Positions 1-4,985 are shown, counted from the stretch's first letter. The stretch: 7,753 nt of DNA from DATDYQ01 sp035288965 (GCA_035288965.1 DATDYQ010000056.1:1-7753); one strand, 5' to 3'. Notes: a model not told the origin generated them from the sequence alone. Program-made: numbers and translations.

Positions 1-2
1 CT

Positions 3-1523
3 TATTTAAATTTAACATGTACATCAGAAGCAACAGCCCCTGTTACAACCTTAGTTTCTCCTTCAAATGCATTATCAAATACTTCAACATCACATTCATT
101 TAAATGTAACGCTACAGATAATGCGCAATTAATTAATATCACTCTTTATCATAATATTTCAGGATCATTTGTAGCTAATCAAACTCAAAGAGTTTTAAAT
201 ACCCAAAAATTAGCTTTAGCAGGTACATTCCAAGTAGCGAATATTCAACCAGGAAATTATTTATGGAATTGTCTTTCAACAGACTCTTCTAATAACAAAG
301 CCTGGGCTTCTTCTAATAATACCTTTACAGTAACTTCTCCCGCTTATGTAATCAATGCTTCCATCATAAATCACCCCTCAAATATTACTTATAACGGCTC
401 AACTTCAATTCCATTAAACTTTACAAAAAACGGAACAGCAAGCGCTCATTTCTATTCTCTTGATTTCACATCAAACACAACAATAACAAACAACATAACA
501 TTCAATGTAACAAGTGAAGGAAGCCATACATTAACATTATATGCTAATGATTCTGTTAATACAATAAATTCAAGTTCAATAATATTTACAGTTAATACAT
601 CTATTAATGTATCTTTAGTATTTCCACCAACAGGTTATGAAACAACAAATCCAAACTTAACATTTACATTTAATGTAACTTCTCCAGACCCAATAGGCAA
701 TTGTACAGTTTATATAGAACATACTCCAAACACAACAATTACTGGAATCAATAAAGGAATGAATTTAACAATTAATGTTTCTTCATTTAGTGTTGATAAT
801 ACTTACGGATGGCGAGTTCAATGTGAAGCCCCTACAAAAGCAGAAAATTCATCTGTGTTTACTCAAAGACGATTATTTGATGTTGGAAGCCAAGAAGCAG
901 GAACATCATTATCTGTAGGAGATTCAGGAGGTAGTGGTGGAGGCGGTGGCGGAGGTGGTGGTTCAACTACATCATCTTCATTACAAAGATCACCTTCAAC
1001 AATATCTTCATCAAATGAAGCCCAAATATTTAATGATATGAAAAGAGATGATAAAATAGAACTGTCAGTAGAACTTAATAATGCCAATACAAATGAAGTT
1101 TCTACAGAAATCCATAATATAGAAATAACAAATGTTCATAAAGATTCAATATTTATAACAATAAACTCAAAAGCGCAAACATTTTTAATAAAAATTGGCG
1201 AAATTATCTTTGTTGATTTAAATGAAGATAGTTATCCAGATATTTCAATTAAATTAAATAGTATTGATAAAAACGAAAAAGTTAGCTTAACAGTAACTCC
1301 CTTATCGAAAAAGCCAGAAGAAACTTCAACACAACCTTCACAAGATTTACAAGAAACAGACATTAATAATATTCTAAACACAATTCAACAAACAGCTGTT
1401 TTCAGAAGTGCAAATAATCCATTATACCTTCCAAATTTAATAATAATCTTTTTAATATTGGTTTCATTAACAATGCTAATACAAAGAAGCATAAAATTAT
1501 ATAAAGTTTATAGAAAAAAATAA
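3..1523 (+). CDS. Ig-like, sequon-rich membrane-anchored surface protein (5' partial)
   Basis: The frame is open from base 3 to the TAA at 1521-1523, so the gene starts left of the window. The ATG at 759 is an internal methionine (residue 253 of the visible 506). Residues about 8-100 form an Ig-like domain with a probable disulfide pair C35/C90 (the second in a WNC motif). A second Ig-like unit has C234/C274. Cys6 probably closes a domain lying outside the window. More than twenty N-x-S/T sequons precede a glycine run (309-320) and none follow it. Residues about 340-440 form a beta-rich domain with a DLNEDSYPD loop, matching the calcium-binding pattern DxNxDxxxD. A Thr/Pro/Gln linker, a single membrane helix (about 475-495) and a basic tail follow, implying an outside N-terminus and cytoplasmic C-terminus. 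This layout is common in DPANN surface proteins. Ligand and role (adhesion, envelope, host contact) are unknown. Confidence 0.88.
   Translation, partial: YLNLTCTSEATAPVTTLVSPSNALSNTSTSHSFKCNATDNAQLINITLYHNISGSFVANQTQRVLNTQKLALAGTFQVANIQPGNYLWNCLSTDSSNNKAWASSNNTFTVTSPAYVINASIINHPSNITYNGSTSIPLNFTKNGTASAHFYSLDFTSNTTITNNITFNVTSEGSHTLTLYANDSVNTINSSSIIFTVNTSINVSLVFPPTGYETTNPNLTFTFNVTSPDPIGNCTVYIEHTPNTTITGINKGMNLTINVSSFSVDNTYGWRVQCEAPTKAENSSVFTQRRLFDVGSQEAGTSLSVGDSGGSGGGGGGGGGSTTSSSLQRSPSTISSSNEAQIFNDMKRDDKIELSVELNNANTNEVSTEIHNIEITNVHKDSIFITINSKAQTFLIKIGEIIFVDLNEDSYPDISIKLNSIDKNEKVSLTVTPLSKKPEETSTQPSQDLQETDINNILNTIQQTAVFRSANNPLYLPNLIIIFLILVSLTMLIQRSIKLYKVYRKK
927..962 (+). repeat. Poly-glycine coding run
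   Basis: A GGN-codon tract encodes twelve residues, all glycine except one serine, inside the surface protein. It is a G-rich island in an AT-rich gene and separates the glycosylation-rich Ig part from the sequon-free membrane-proximal part. It is probably a flexible linker. Mixed third bases (GGA, GGT, GGC) argue against recent slippage of a simple repeat. Confidence 0.8.
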
Positions 1524-1524
1524 A

Positions 1525-1539
1525 CCGAAACATTTATTT
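1525..1539 (+). promoter_or_regulatory. BRE/TATA promoter of the three-gene operon
   Basis: CCGAAAC (BRE-like, 1525-1531) is followed directly by ATTTATTT (TATA-like, 1532-1539). The TATA centre lies about 26 bases upstream of the ATG at 1562, the spacing expected for a leaderless archaeal transcript starting at that ATG. This decides the start of the next gene. Confidence 0.7.
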
Positions 1540-1561
1540 AACTTGATTATTGTTTATAATT

Positions 1562-2122
1562 ATGCAAGATGTTGACAACGAATTAATAACTTTAACAAAG
1601 AAAGTGTATTCTTTCTTTTCTTTAAAAAATCCTCAAAAACTTAGAGATTTAAGCACAGAAGCCATAAATCACGCTTCTCTTCACCAAGATAATTTCTCAA
1701 TTTTTCTATCTATTATCAGTTATTCTTTATCAAAGATACTTGAAAAACACCAATCAGAATATAATTTTAATGAGTTTTATAAAAAAGTTAAAATAGAAAT
1801 TAAAAATACAATATCTTTATTAGAAAAAAATGATAATTCTATAGATTTACAAACAAAAAAAATTTTGACAACAATTAAATCGTTTGACAAAAGACTTAAT
1901 CTTTACATTGAAGAAATGTTATCTTCATCTGCTATTAAAAAAGGCTCTAAATTTTATGAATATGGAATTTCAATCGGCAGAATTTCAGAATTGCTTGGAA
2001 TTTCAAAATGGGATTTACTTAATTATATAGGCAATACAACAATAGCAGATATATCAATTAACAAAACAATTCCAATAGAGAAAAGAATTGAAATAACAAA
2101 AAAAGTTTTTAATATAAAATGA
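1562..2122 (+). CDS. Helical protein with C-terminal UPF0175-like helix-turn-helix; putative antitoxin or regulator
   Basis: The protein has 186 residues from the ATG at 1562. A TTG at 1550 would add four residues but fits the promoter spacing less well. No signal peptide or membrane helix is seen. Residues 1-115 look entirely alpha-helical, with a pattern like small DPANN conserved proteins (residues about 27-60). Residues 136-158, running from ISIGRISELLGIS to the W-D-L-L-N-Y-I segment, resemble the ISxGxAAELxGxSxWE helix-turn-helix of UPF0175 antitoxins, which partner DUF3368 PIN toxins. The third gene of this operon encodes such a PIN protein, which supports an antitoxin-like role. The TGA stop overlaps the next ATG by 4 bases, implying translational coupling. 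The protein is longer than usual UPF0175 members, so the family link is tentative. It could instead be a lineage-specific housekeeping protein. Confidence 0.85.
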   Translation: MQDVDNELITLTKKVYSFFSLKNPQKLRDLSTEAINHASLHQDNFSIFLSIISYSLSKILEKHQSEYNFNEFYKKVKIEIKNTISLLEKNDNSIDLQTKKILTTIKSFDKRLNLYIEEMLSSSAIKKGSKFYEYGISIGRISELLGISKWDLLNYIGNTTIADISINKTIPIEKRIEITKKVFNIK

Positions 2123-2559
2123 ACACTTTAATGAAAATAATCGGAATAATATTAATTGTAATAATTTCAGCAATAGTATTTTCTCTAACTGGATTAGCAA
2201 TTGCATTGATATTAGGCATAGCTATCGCGATCATAGTATTTTTGCTAATCTTTTCTTTAATAAAAACAGTTATAAGATTAGTTTTAATTCTAGGAGTAAT
2301 ATTAGCTGTTGTTTTATTATTAATGAAATATTCTCCAAATGAAACAATAGACAAACTTTCTTGTCAGCAAGATTCAGATTGTGTATGTGGGGGTATTGAT
2401 ACTAAAACAGGAGATTGTTTTGTTGGTAATAAACAATATTATGATAAATTTGTAAATAAAAATGCAGCTTGTCCTGATTTTTGTACAGGAATTGCAGGAA
2501 ATGGAGAGACTAAATGCATTAACAATAAATGTCAAAATTTATTTAATCAAACAAGATGA
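2119..2559 (+). CDS. Membrane protein with eight-cysteine extracytoplasmic domain
   Basis: The protein has 146 residues. The first 70 are almost wholly hydrophobic and probably make three membrane helices (about 7-22, 25-47 and 54-69), with K6, K49 and R53 on the cytoplasmic side. Residues 71-146 form a soluble domain with eight cysteines (82, 88, 90, 100, 118, 122, 133, 138) and a C-x5-C-x-C start, ending in a C-x4-C pair separated by I-N-N-K. Two N-x-T sequons (N74, N143) and the even number of cysteines suggest an outer, disulfide-bonded domain. Zinc binding is the alternative. The gene overlaps both neighbours by 4 bases (ATGA), so it is translated in step with the putative antitoxin and the PIN protein. 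No family is recognised with confidence and the function is unknown. Confidence 0.85.
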   Translation: MNTLMKIIGIILIVIISAIVFSLTGLAIALILGIAIAIIVFLLIFSLIKTVIRLVLILGVILAVVLLLMKYSPNETIDKLSCQQDSDCVCGGIDTKTGDCFVGNKQYYDKFVNKNAACPDFCTGIAGNGETKCINNKCQNLFNQTR

Positions 2560-3251
2560 AAAGCTTAGCAATAGATTCAAGTTCAATAATAAGTTTAGCT
2601 ACAAATAGCTTGCTTTGGATACTTGAACCACTAAAAAAACAATTCCAAGGTGATTTTTACATCACAGATTCAGTAAAGCAAGAAGTTATTAATCGTCCAT
2701 TATCTACCAAAAGATTTAAGTTAGAGGCATTAATGATAAAAGAAATTGTAGAAGAAAACATAATCTCTTTGTATGAATCAACTGAATTAAGGCAAGAATC
2801 ATTAAAACTATTAGCAATATCAAACAATATCTTCAAATCAAAAAATGAATATATAAAAATTCTAGACTTGGCAGAAGTAGAATGTCTAGCTTTAGCAATT
2901 ATACTTAACTCCGATGCTTTAGTAGTAGATGAAAGAACAATAAGATTATTAGTAGAAGATCCTTATAAATTATCTAAATTATTAAAGAAAAAACTAGGAA
3001 AAGATGTTAAAATAGACACAAAAAACTTGAAAGAATTTAATCTAAAAATGAAAAAAATTAACATTCTACGTTCATCTGAACTAATAATTGCAGCTTACGA
3101 ACTAAAAATTCTTGATAAATATATAACAAATAAAGGATTTCATCCTGAATTAAAAAAAGATTTACTTGATGGAGCATTATGGGCAGTCAAGCTTCATGGC
3201 TGTTCAATAACAGACGATGAGATAGATGAAATTCTTTTACATTATAAATAA
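2556..3251 (+). CDS. PIN-domain ribonuclease, DUF3368-like
   Basis: The protein has 231 residues. The N-terminus reads AIDSSSIISLA, with D7 in the position of the first PIN catalytic aspartate. E43 follows in a VKQEV helix. The LDLAEVECLALA segment gives D104/E107, matching the usual GEAE-xALA motif. DALVVDERTIR supplies D120 and D125. Acidic residues at all four PIN positions suggest an active, metal-dependent RNase. After the PIN core comes an insert (about 135-170), then a C-terminal helical part (172-231) resembling the DUF3368 tail. At 231 residues it is longer than the usual 150-170 of VapC or DUF3368 toxins. It is the last gene of the operon and overlaps the membrane protein by 4 bases. 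It could be a toxin or a housekeeping RNA-processing nuclease; sequence alone does not decide. Confidence 0.85.
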   Translation: MKSLAIDSSSIISLATNSLLWILEPLKKQFQGDFYITDSVKQEVINRPLSTKRFKLEALMIKEIVEENIISLYESTELRQESLKLLAISNNIFKSKNEYIKILDLAEVECLALAIILNSDALVVDERTIRLLVEDPYKLSKLLKKKLGKDVKIDTKNLKEFNLKMKKINILRSSELIIAAYELKILDKYITNKGFHPELKKDLLDGALWAVKLHGCSITDDEIDEILLHYK

Positions 3252-3256
3252 TAAGC

Positions 3257-3264
3257 TTTATAAA
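3257..3264 (+). promoter_or_regulatory. TATA box of tRNA-Trp
   Basis: TTTATAAA is centred about 28 bases upstream of the mature tRNA-Trp 5' end, in the short gap after the PIN gene. The tRNA thus probably has its own promoter rather than depending on read-through. Confidence 0.55.
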
Positions 3265-3288
3265 ATAACATTTTATACTATAATCTAA

Positions 3289-3362
3289 GGGCGTGTAGCA
3301 TAAGCCGGTTAGTGTCGTCGGCTCCAGACCGATGGATCCAGGTTCAAATCCTGGCTCGCCCA
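3289..3362 (+). tRNA. tRNA-Trp (anticodon CCA)
   Basis: A full cloverleaf can be drawn by hand. The acceptor arm is 3289-3295 with 3355-3361 and has one U6:U67 mismatch. The D stem is 3298-3301 with 3312-3315 and contains two G-U pairs. The anticodon stem is 3317-3321 with 3329-3333, around a seven-base loop with CCA at 3324-3326. The T stem is 3338-3342 with 3350-3354, with loop TTCAAAT. The discriminator is A3362 and the first pair is G1-C72, as in archaeal tRNA-Trp. CCA is not encoded. There is no intron, whereas many archaeal tRNA-Trp genes carry one. Confidence 0.93.
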
Positions 3363-3390
3363 TCTAATAGAAAACCTTATATATCTAATA
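3362..3390 (+). repeat. Pair of 8-bp direct repeats flanking the RHH gene promoter
   Basis: ATCTAATA occurs at 3362-3369 and again at 3383-3390, 21 bases apart, about two helical turns, so both copies lie on the same DNA face. They bracket the BRE/TATA element of the ribbon-helix-helix gene. Such proteins often bind short repeats and repress their own promoter, so this is a candidate operator. AT-richness makes chance possible. Confidence 0.4.
3370..3384 (+). promoter_or_regulatory. BRE/TATA promoter of the RHH gene
   Basis: GAAAACC (3370-3376) followed by TTATATAT (3377-3384) is a good archaeal BRE/TATA match. The TATA centre is about 29 bases upstream of the ATG at 3410, so transcription would begin within a few bases of that codon. 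Confidence 0.65.
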
Positions 3391-3409
3391 ACATTACATT
3401 TGTAGTACA

Positions 3410-3640
3410 ATGACAATGTCTTTAATTCAAGTAAGAATACCTAAAGGACTAGAATCTGAAATTGATGATATTGTAGATAAAGGACATTACTCTAGTAAGT
3501 CTGATGTTATACGGGATGCTATCAGAAGATTTGTATTGCATAAACAAGTAGGTTCTATAAAAAAGATAGGAAATTCTGTTGAAGCAGTAAGAAAAGCTAG
3601 AAAGATATTAGCTAAGGAAGATTTTCATAAAAAGGATTAA
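3410..3640 (+). CDS. Ribbon-helix-helix (CopG/VapB-type) DNA-binding protein, putative antitoxin
   Basis: The protein has 76 residues. Residues 4-44 fit the ribbon-helix-helix fold. The beta strand is SLIQVRIPK, helix A starts at GLESEIDDIV, the turn is GHYSSKSD, and helix B is VIRDAIRRFV. The basic C-terminal segment with VRKARKILAKED resembles the toxin-binding tail of VapB-like antitoxins. The protein probably dimerises and binds DNA through the paired strands. The start is ATG 3410 or ATG 3416 (residue 3); promoter spacing allows either. It lies tail to tail with the PIN gene on the other strand, with 5 bases between the stop codons. That is not the usual co-directional vapBC order, so pairing with that toxin is inference. 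It may instead be a stand-alone regulator. Confidence 0.88.
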   Translation: MTMSLIQVRIPKGLESEIDDIVDKGHYSSKSDVIRDAIRRFVLHKQVGSIKKIGNSVEAVRKARKILAKEDFHKKD

Positions 3641-3645
3641 ATAAG

Positions 3646-4085
3646 TTATAATAATTCTTCAGGTTTTTTTACATTTATATTATTCTCTTTGGCTATTTCT
3701 ATCAATTGATTATCTCTAGTTACAAAAATAAAATTTAATCTTTTTGATATAGAAATGTGCACAAGGTCATAAAAACCTATATTAAATCCATATTTAGATT
3801 CTAATTTTCTGGCTTCATTTCTATCTTCCATCAAAATTTTAATAAATTGAAATTTTAATTCATTTTCTAAAAAATTATTGGCATTTTTATATTCTTTTTT
3901 ACTTAATATTATTTGTAATTCCCTCAGAATAACATCCGAATAAATTATAATATCGCTTTCAGAAAAAATTACTTTATCTAGAAAATCCTCTGCTAACTTC
4001 CAATATGGAATTCCCTTGCTTTCATCTCTTCTTTCTGAAAAAAATTCAGCCAAATACAAGTGTCAACATAAAAGGCTTTATTCAT
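3646..4085 (-). pseudogene. PIN-domain (VapC-like) toxin, frameshifted near its N-terminus
   Basis: The ATG at 4083-4085 opens MNKAFYVDTCIWLNFF, a classic PIN N-terminus with the first catalytic aspartate (D8). That frame ends after about 30 codons. The rest of the domain lies in another frame, open from 4059 (TTG) to the stop at 3646. The two join exactly at a run of seven T on the coding strand (A7 at 4038-4044). One extra T would give a continuous 146-residue protein. It would carry D8, E56 (ILRELQ), D107 (GFYDLVHISISKR) and D125 (FVTRDNQL), a complete acidic PIN set at normal length. As written, neither frame makes a full enzyme, and the downstream part lacks D8. This is either an assembly or sequencing error in the homopolymer, or real inactivation of a toxin. 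Slippage on the T run that restores some full protein is also possible. The convergent RHH gene is the nearest possible antitoxin. Confidence 0.85.
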
Positions 4086-4145
4086 GTTAATTATAAGTGA
4101 GATAAACTTAAAAGATTAGTGTTATTACTCTAATCAAAACCATCC

Positions 4146-4159
4146 AAAACCTTTAAATA
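4146..4159 (+). promoter_or_regulatory. BRE/TATA promoter of tRNA-Ile
   Basis: AAAACC (4146-4151) precedes TTTAAATA (4152-4159). The TATA centre is about 31 bases upstream of the mature tRNA 5' end, so the primary transcript probably has a few extra leader bases for RNase P to remove. Confidence 0.55.
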
Positions 4160-4186
4160 TAATTCTAAAAGCTTTTATTGTTTAAT

Positions 4187-4294
4187 GGGCCCATAGCTCA
4201 GCCTGGTTAGAGCACCAGTCTTATATGACATTCCAGGCAACATCTGGGACCCTAAGTGAGCTGGGGGTCGGGAGTTCAAATCTCCTTGGGCCCA
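4187..4294 (+). tRNA. tRNA-Ile (anticodon UAU) with a 33-nt intron
   Basis: The acceptor GGGCCCA (4187-4193) pairs perfectly with 4287-4293. The D stem is 4196-4199 with 4210-4213, and the anticodon stem is 4215-4219 with 4260-4264. The variable loop is 4265-4269. The T stem is 4270-4274 with 4282-4286 and the loop is TTCAAAT. The discriminator is A4294 and CCA is not encoded. The 40-base anticodon region loses an intron at position 37/38 (see next entry), leaving loop CTTATAA with anticodon UAU at 4222-4224, which reads AUA. The acceptor and D-arm sequence is typical of archaeal tRNA-Ile, which supports the identity. Most archaea instead read AUA with a CAU tRNA modified by TiaS; a genuine UAU tRNA is uncommon but known in some, including Nanoarchaeum. 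The 3' end lies 3 bases from the convergent hicA stop. Confidence 0.92.
4226..4258 (+). other. tRNA-Ile intron with canonical bulge-helix-bulge
   Basis: CTTA (4220-4223) pairs with TAAG (4253-4256) as the 4-bp central helix. It is flanked by 3-nt bulges 4224-4226 and 4257-4259. Cutting after the second base of each bulge removes 4226-4258 and joins A37 to A38. Inside, 4231-4236 pairs with 4244-4249 around a 7-base loop. This is the standard substrate of the archaeal splicing endonuclease. Confidence 0.88.
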
Positions 4295-4297
4295 TAT

Positions 4298-4528
4298 TTA
4301 TTTATAATATTTTAAGAATTCTTCTCTATTAATTTGTAAATCTTGTTTAATTATCTTATTAAGTAATCCCGGACCGATTTGTTCTTTTCCATGAGAAGGA
4401 ATAGTCGTTCTTCTTCCATCAATATGTTTGTAAATCATATGACTTCCTGTTTGATGATCAAATTTAAAACCTAATTTTTCAACAATTTTCCCTAGTTCTT
4501 TTCCAGTAAGTCTAGGTAACTTAGCCAA
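4298..4528 (-). CDS. hicA: HicA family mRNA-interferase toxin
   Basis: The protein has 76 residues, the normal HicA length. LPRLTGKELGKIVEKLGF is the family's first helix. G28-S29-H30 is the conserved catalytic histidine motif on the double-stranded RNA-binding-like fold. The RRTTIPSHGK stretch and the final INREEFLKYY helix are also typical. It is expected to cut mRNA when not bound by HicB. The start is a TTG at 4526-4528: it gives the family's usual MxKLPRLTG opening and has a GAGGTG ribosome-binding site 6 bases upstream. hicB lies immediately upstream with a 3-base gap, so the pair is one operon in antitoxin-first order. The stop lies 3 bases from the tRNA-Ile 3' end on the opposite strand. 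All key residues appear intact. Confidence 0.93.
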   Translation of the reverse strand: MAKLPRLTGKELGKIVEKLGFKFDHQTGSHMIYKHIDGRRTTIPSHGKEQIGPGLLNKIIKQDLQINREEFLKYYK

Positions 4529-4531
4529 GAA

Positions 4532-4741
4532 TTACACCTCAATTTGTTGAATTCCAATAAAATCAGCTTCCACTTCAGGCTCTTCTTCACTTTCTAAATA
4601 TGCTTTTATAGCTTCTTTAGTTCTCTCTAATAATTGATCTATAGTTTTACCTTGAGTATGGCATCCAGGCAATCCAATTACTTCAGAAACAAACCAACCT
4701 TCTTCATCCTTTTCAATAATTATAGTATATTTTTTTGCCAT
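4532..4741 (-). CDS. hicB: HicB family antitoxin (short form)
   Basis: The protein has 69 residues from the ATG at 4739-4741. It matches the HicB partial RNase H-like fold: a YTIIIEKDEEGWFVSEV strand pair, the GLPGCHTQGKT turn with the invariant PGC-x-TxG pattern, and a helix with LLERTKEAIKAYLE. An acidic tail follows. It should bind and block HicA. No C-terminal helix-turn-helix or ribbon-helix-helix domain is present, unlike longer HicB proteins, so DNA-binding autoregulation is not evident. A TTG at 4762 would lengthen the protein by seven residues. It is rejected because it overlaps the promoter region and the ATG sits at leaderless distance from the TATA box. Confidence 0.92.
   Translation of the reverse strand: MAKKYTIIIEKDEEGWFVSEVIGLPGCHTQGKTIDQLLERTKEAIKAYLESEEEPEVEADFIGIQQIEV
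4535..4540 (-). promoter_or_regulatory. Shine-Dalgarno site of hicA
   Basis: On the minus strand GAGGTG sits 6 bases before the TTG start of hicA and overlaps the last codons of hicB. It is complementary to the usual archaeal 16S rRNA tail. It supports TTG as the true start and stands out because the other genes here are leaderless or translated by overlap without such a site. Confidence 0.7.
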
Positions 4742-4763
4742 GAATATATATGTCAATAACAAC

Positions 4764-4778
4764 TTATATAACTTTCGG
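4764..4778 (-). promoter_or_regulatory. BRE/TATA promoter of hicBA
   Basis: Read on the minus strand, CCGAAAG (4772-4778) is followed by TTATATAA (4764-4771), a near-consensus archaeal promoter. The TATA centre is about 26 bases upstream of the hicB ATG at 4741, implying a leaderless hicBA transcript. Confidence 0.75.
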
Positions 4779-4787
4779 TAGTATATA

Positions 4788-4802
4788 GAAACCTTTTTAA
4801 AA
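4788..4802 (+). promoter_or_regulatory. BRE/TATA promoter of tRNA-Glu
   Basis: GAAACC (4788-4793) precedes the AT run TTTTTAAAA (4794-4802), centred about 28 bases before the mature tRNA 5' end. It lies back to back with the hicBA promoter, giving a compact divergent promoter region of about 40 bases. Confidence 0.5.
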
Positions 4803-4826
4803 CATATAAATTCTAATTTTCCTTAT

Positions 4827-4901
4827 GCTCCTGTAGTCTAGTTCGGTCCAGGACACGGGACTTTCGATCCTGTAACCCGGGTTCAAATCCCGGCAGGAGC
4901 A
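4827..4901 (+). tRNA. tRNA-Glu (anticodon UUC)
   Basis: The acceptor GCTCCTG (4827-4833) pairs fully with 4894-4900. The D stem is 4836-4839 with 4851-4854. The anticodon stem is 4856-4860 with 4868-4872, around loop CTTTCGA with TTC at 4863-4865. The variable loop is 4873-4876. The T stem is 4877-4881 with 4889-4893 and the loop is TTCAAAT. The discriminator is A4901. There is no intron and no encoded CCA. Confidence 0.95.
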
Positions 4902-4933
4902 CTTAATATTTTAATAGAAAATTAATTTGTACT

Positions 4934-4972
4934 AGAAACTTTTACAGAGGGAAAAGACACCTAAAGGTTTCT
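4934..4972 (-). terminator. Hairpin just downstream of the SDR gene (candidate 3'-end element)
   Basis: 4934-4944 pairs with 4962-4972 over 11 bp, including one G-U pair on the plus strand, around a 17-base loop. On the minus strand it begins 13 bases after the stop of the dehydrogenase gene. No strong T-run follows directly, so it is not a classic U-tract terminator. It may protect or define the 3' end of the thrS operon transcript. Confidence 0.35.
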
Positions 4973-4985
4973 TTTCAAAACTTCC

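Noticed and set aside
863..1087. Minus-strand open frame with a proline run
   Set aside because: It is the reverse complement of the glycine-codon tract in the surface protein. It has no promoter or coding character.
759..1523. A separate 254-residue gene starting at ATG 759
   Set aside because: The frame is open upstream to base 3 with Ig-like sequence and sequons throughout, so 759 is internal.
1550..1561. TTG start for the first operon gene
   Set aside because: The ATG at 1562 lies about 26 bases from the TATA centre, as expected for a leaderless mRNA.
2109..2354. Minus-strand open frame opposite the membrane protein
   Set aside because: It is a shadow of the hydrophobic coding region on the plus strand, which has overlaps with both neighbours and clear protein features.
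4742..4813. Near-inverted repeat: 11 bases at 4742-4752 and 4803-4813
   Set aside because: One mismatch, composed almost only of A and T, in an AT-rich promoter region; likely chance.
3289..4901. Integrated element with attachment sites at tRNA 3' ends
   Set aside because: No duplicated tRNA 3' end, integrase or flanking direct repeat is visible in the window.
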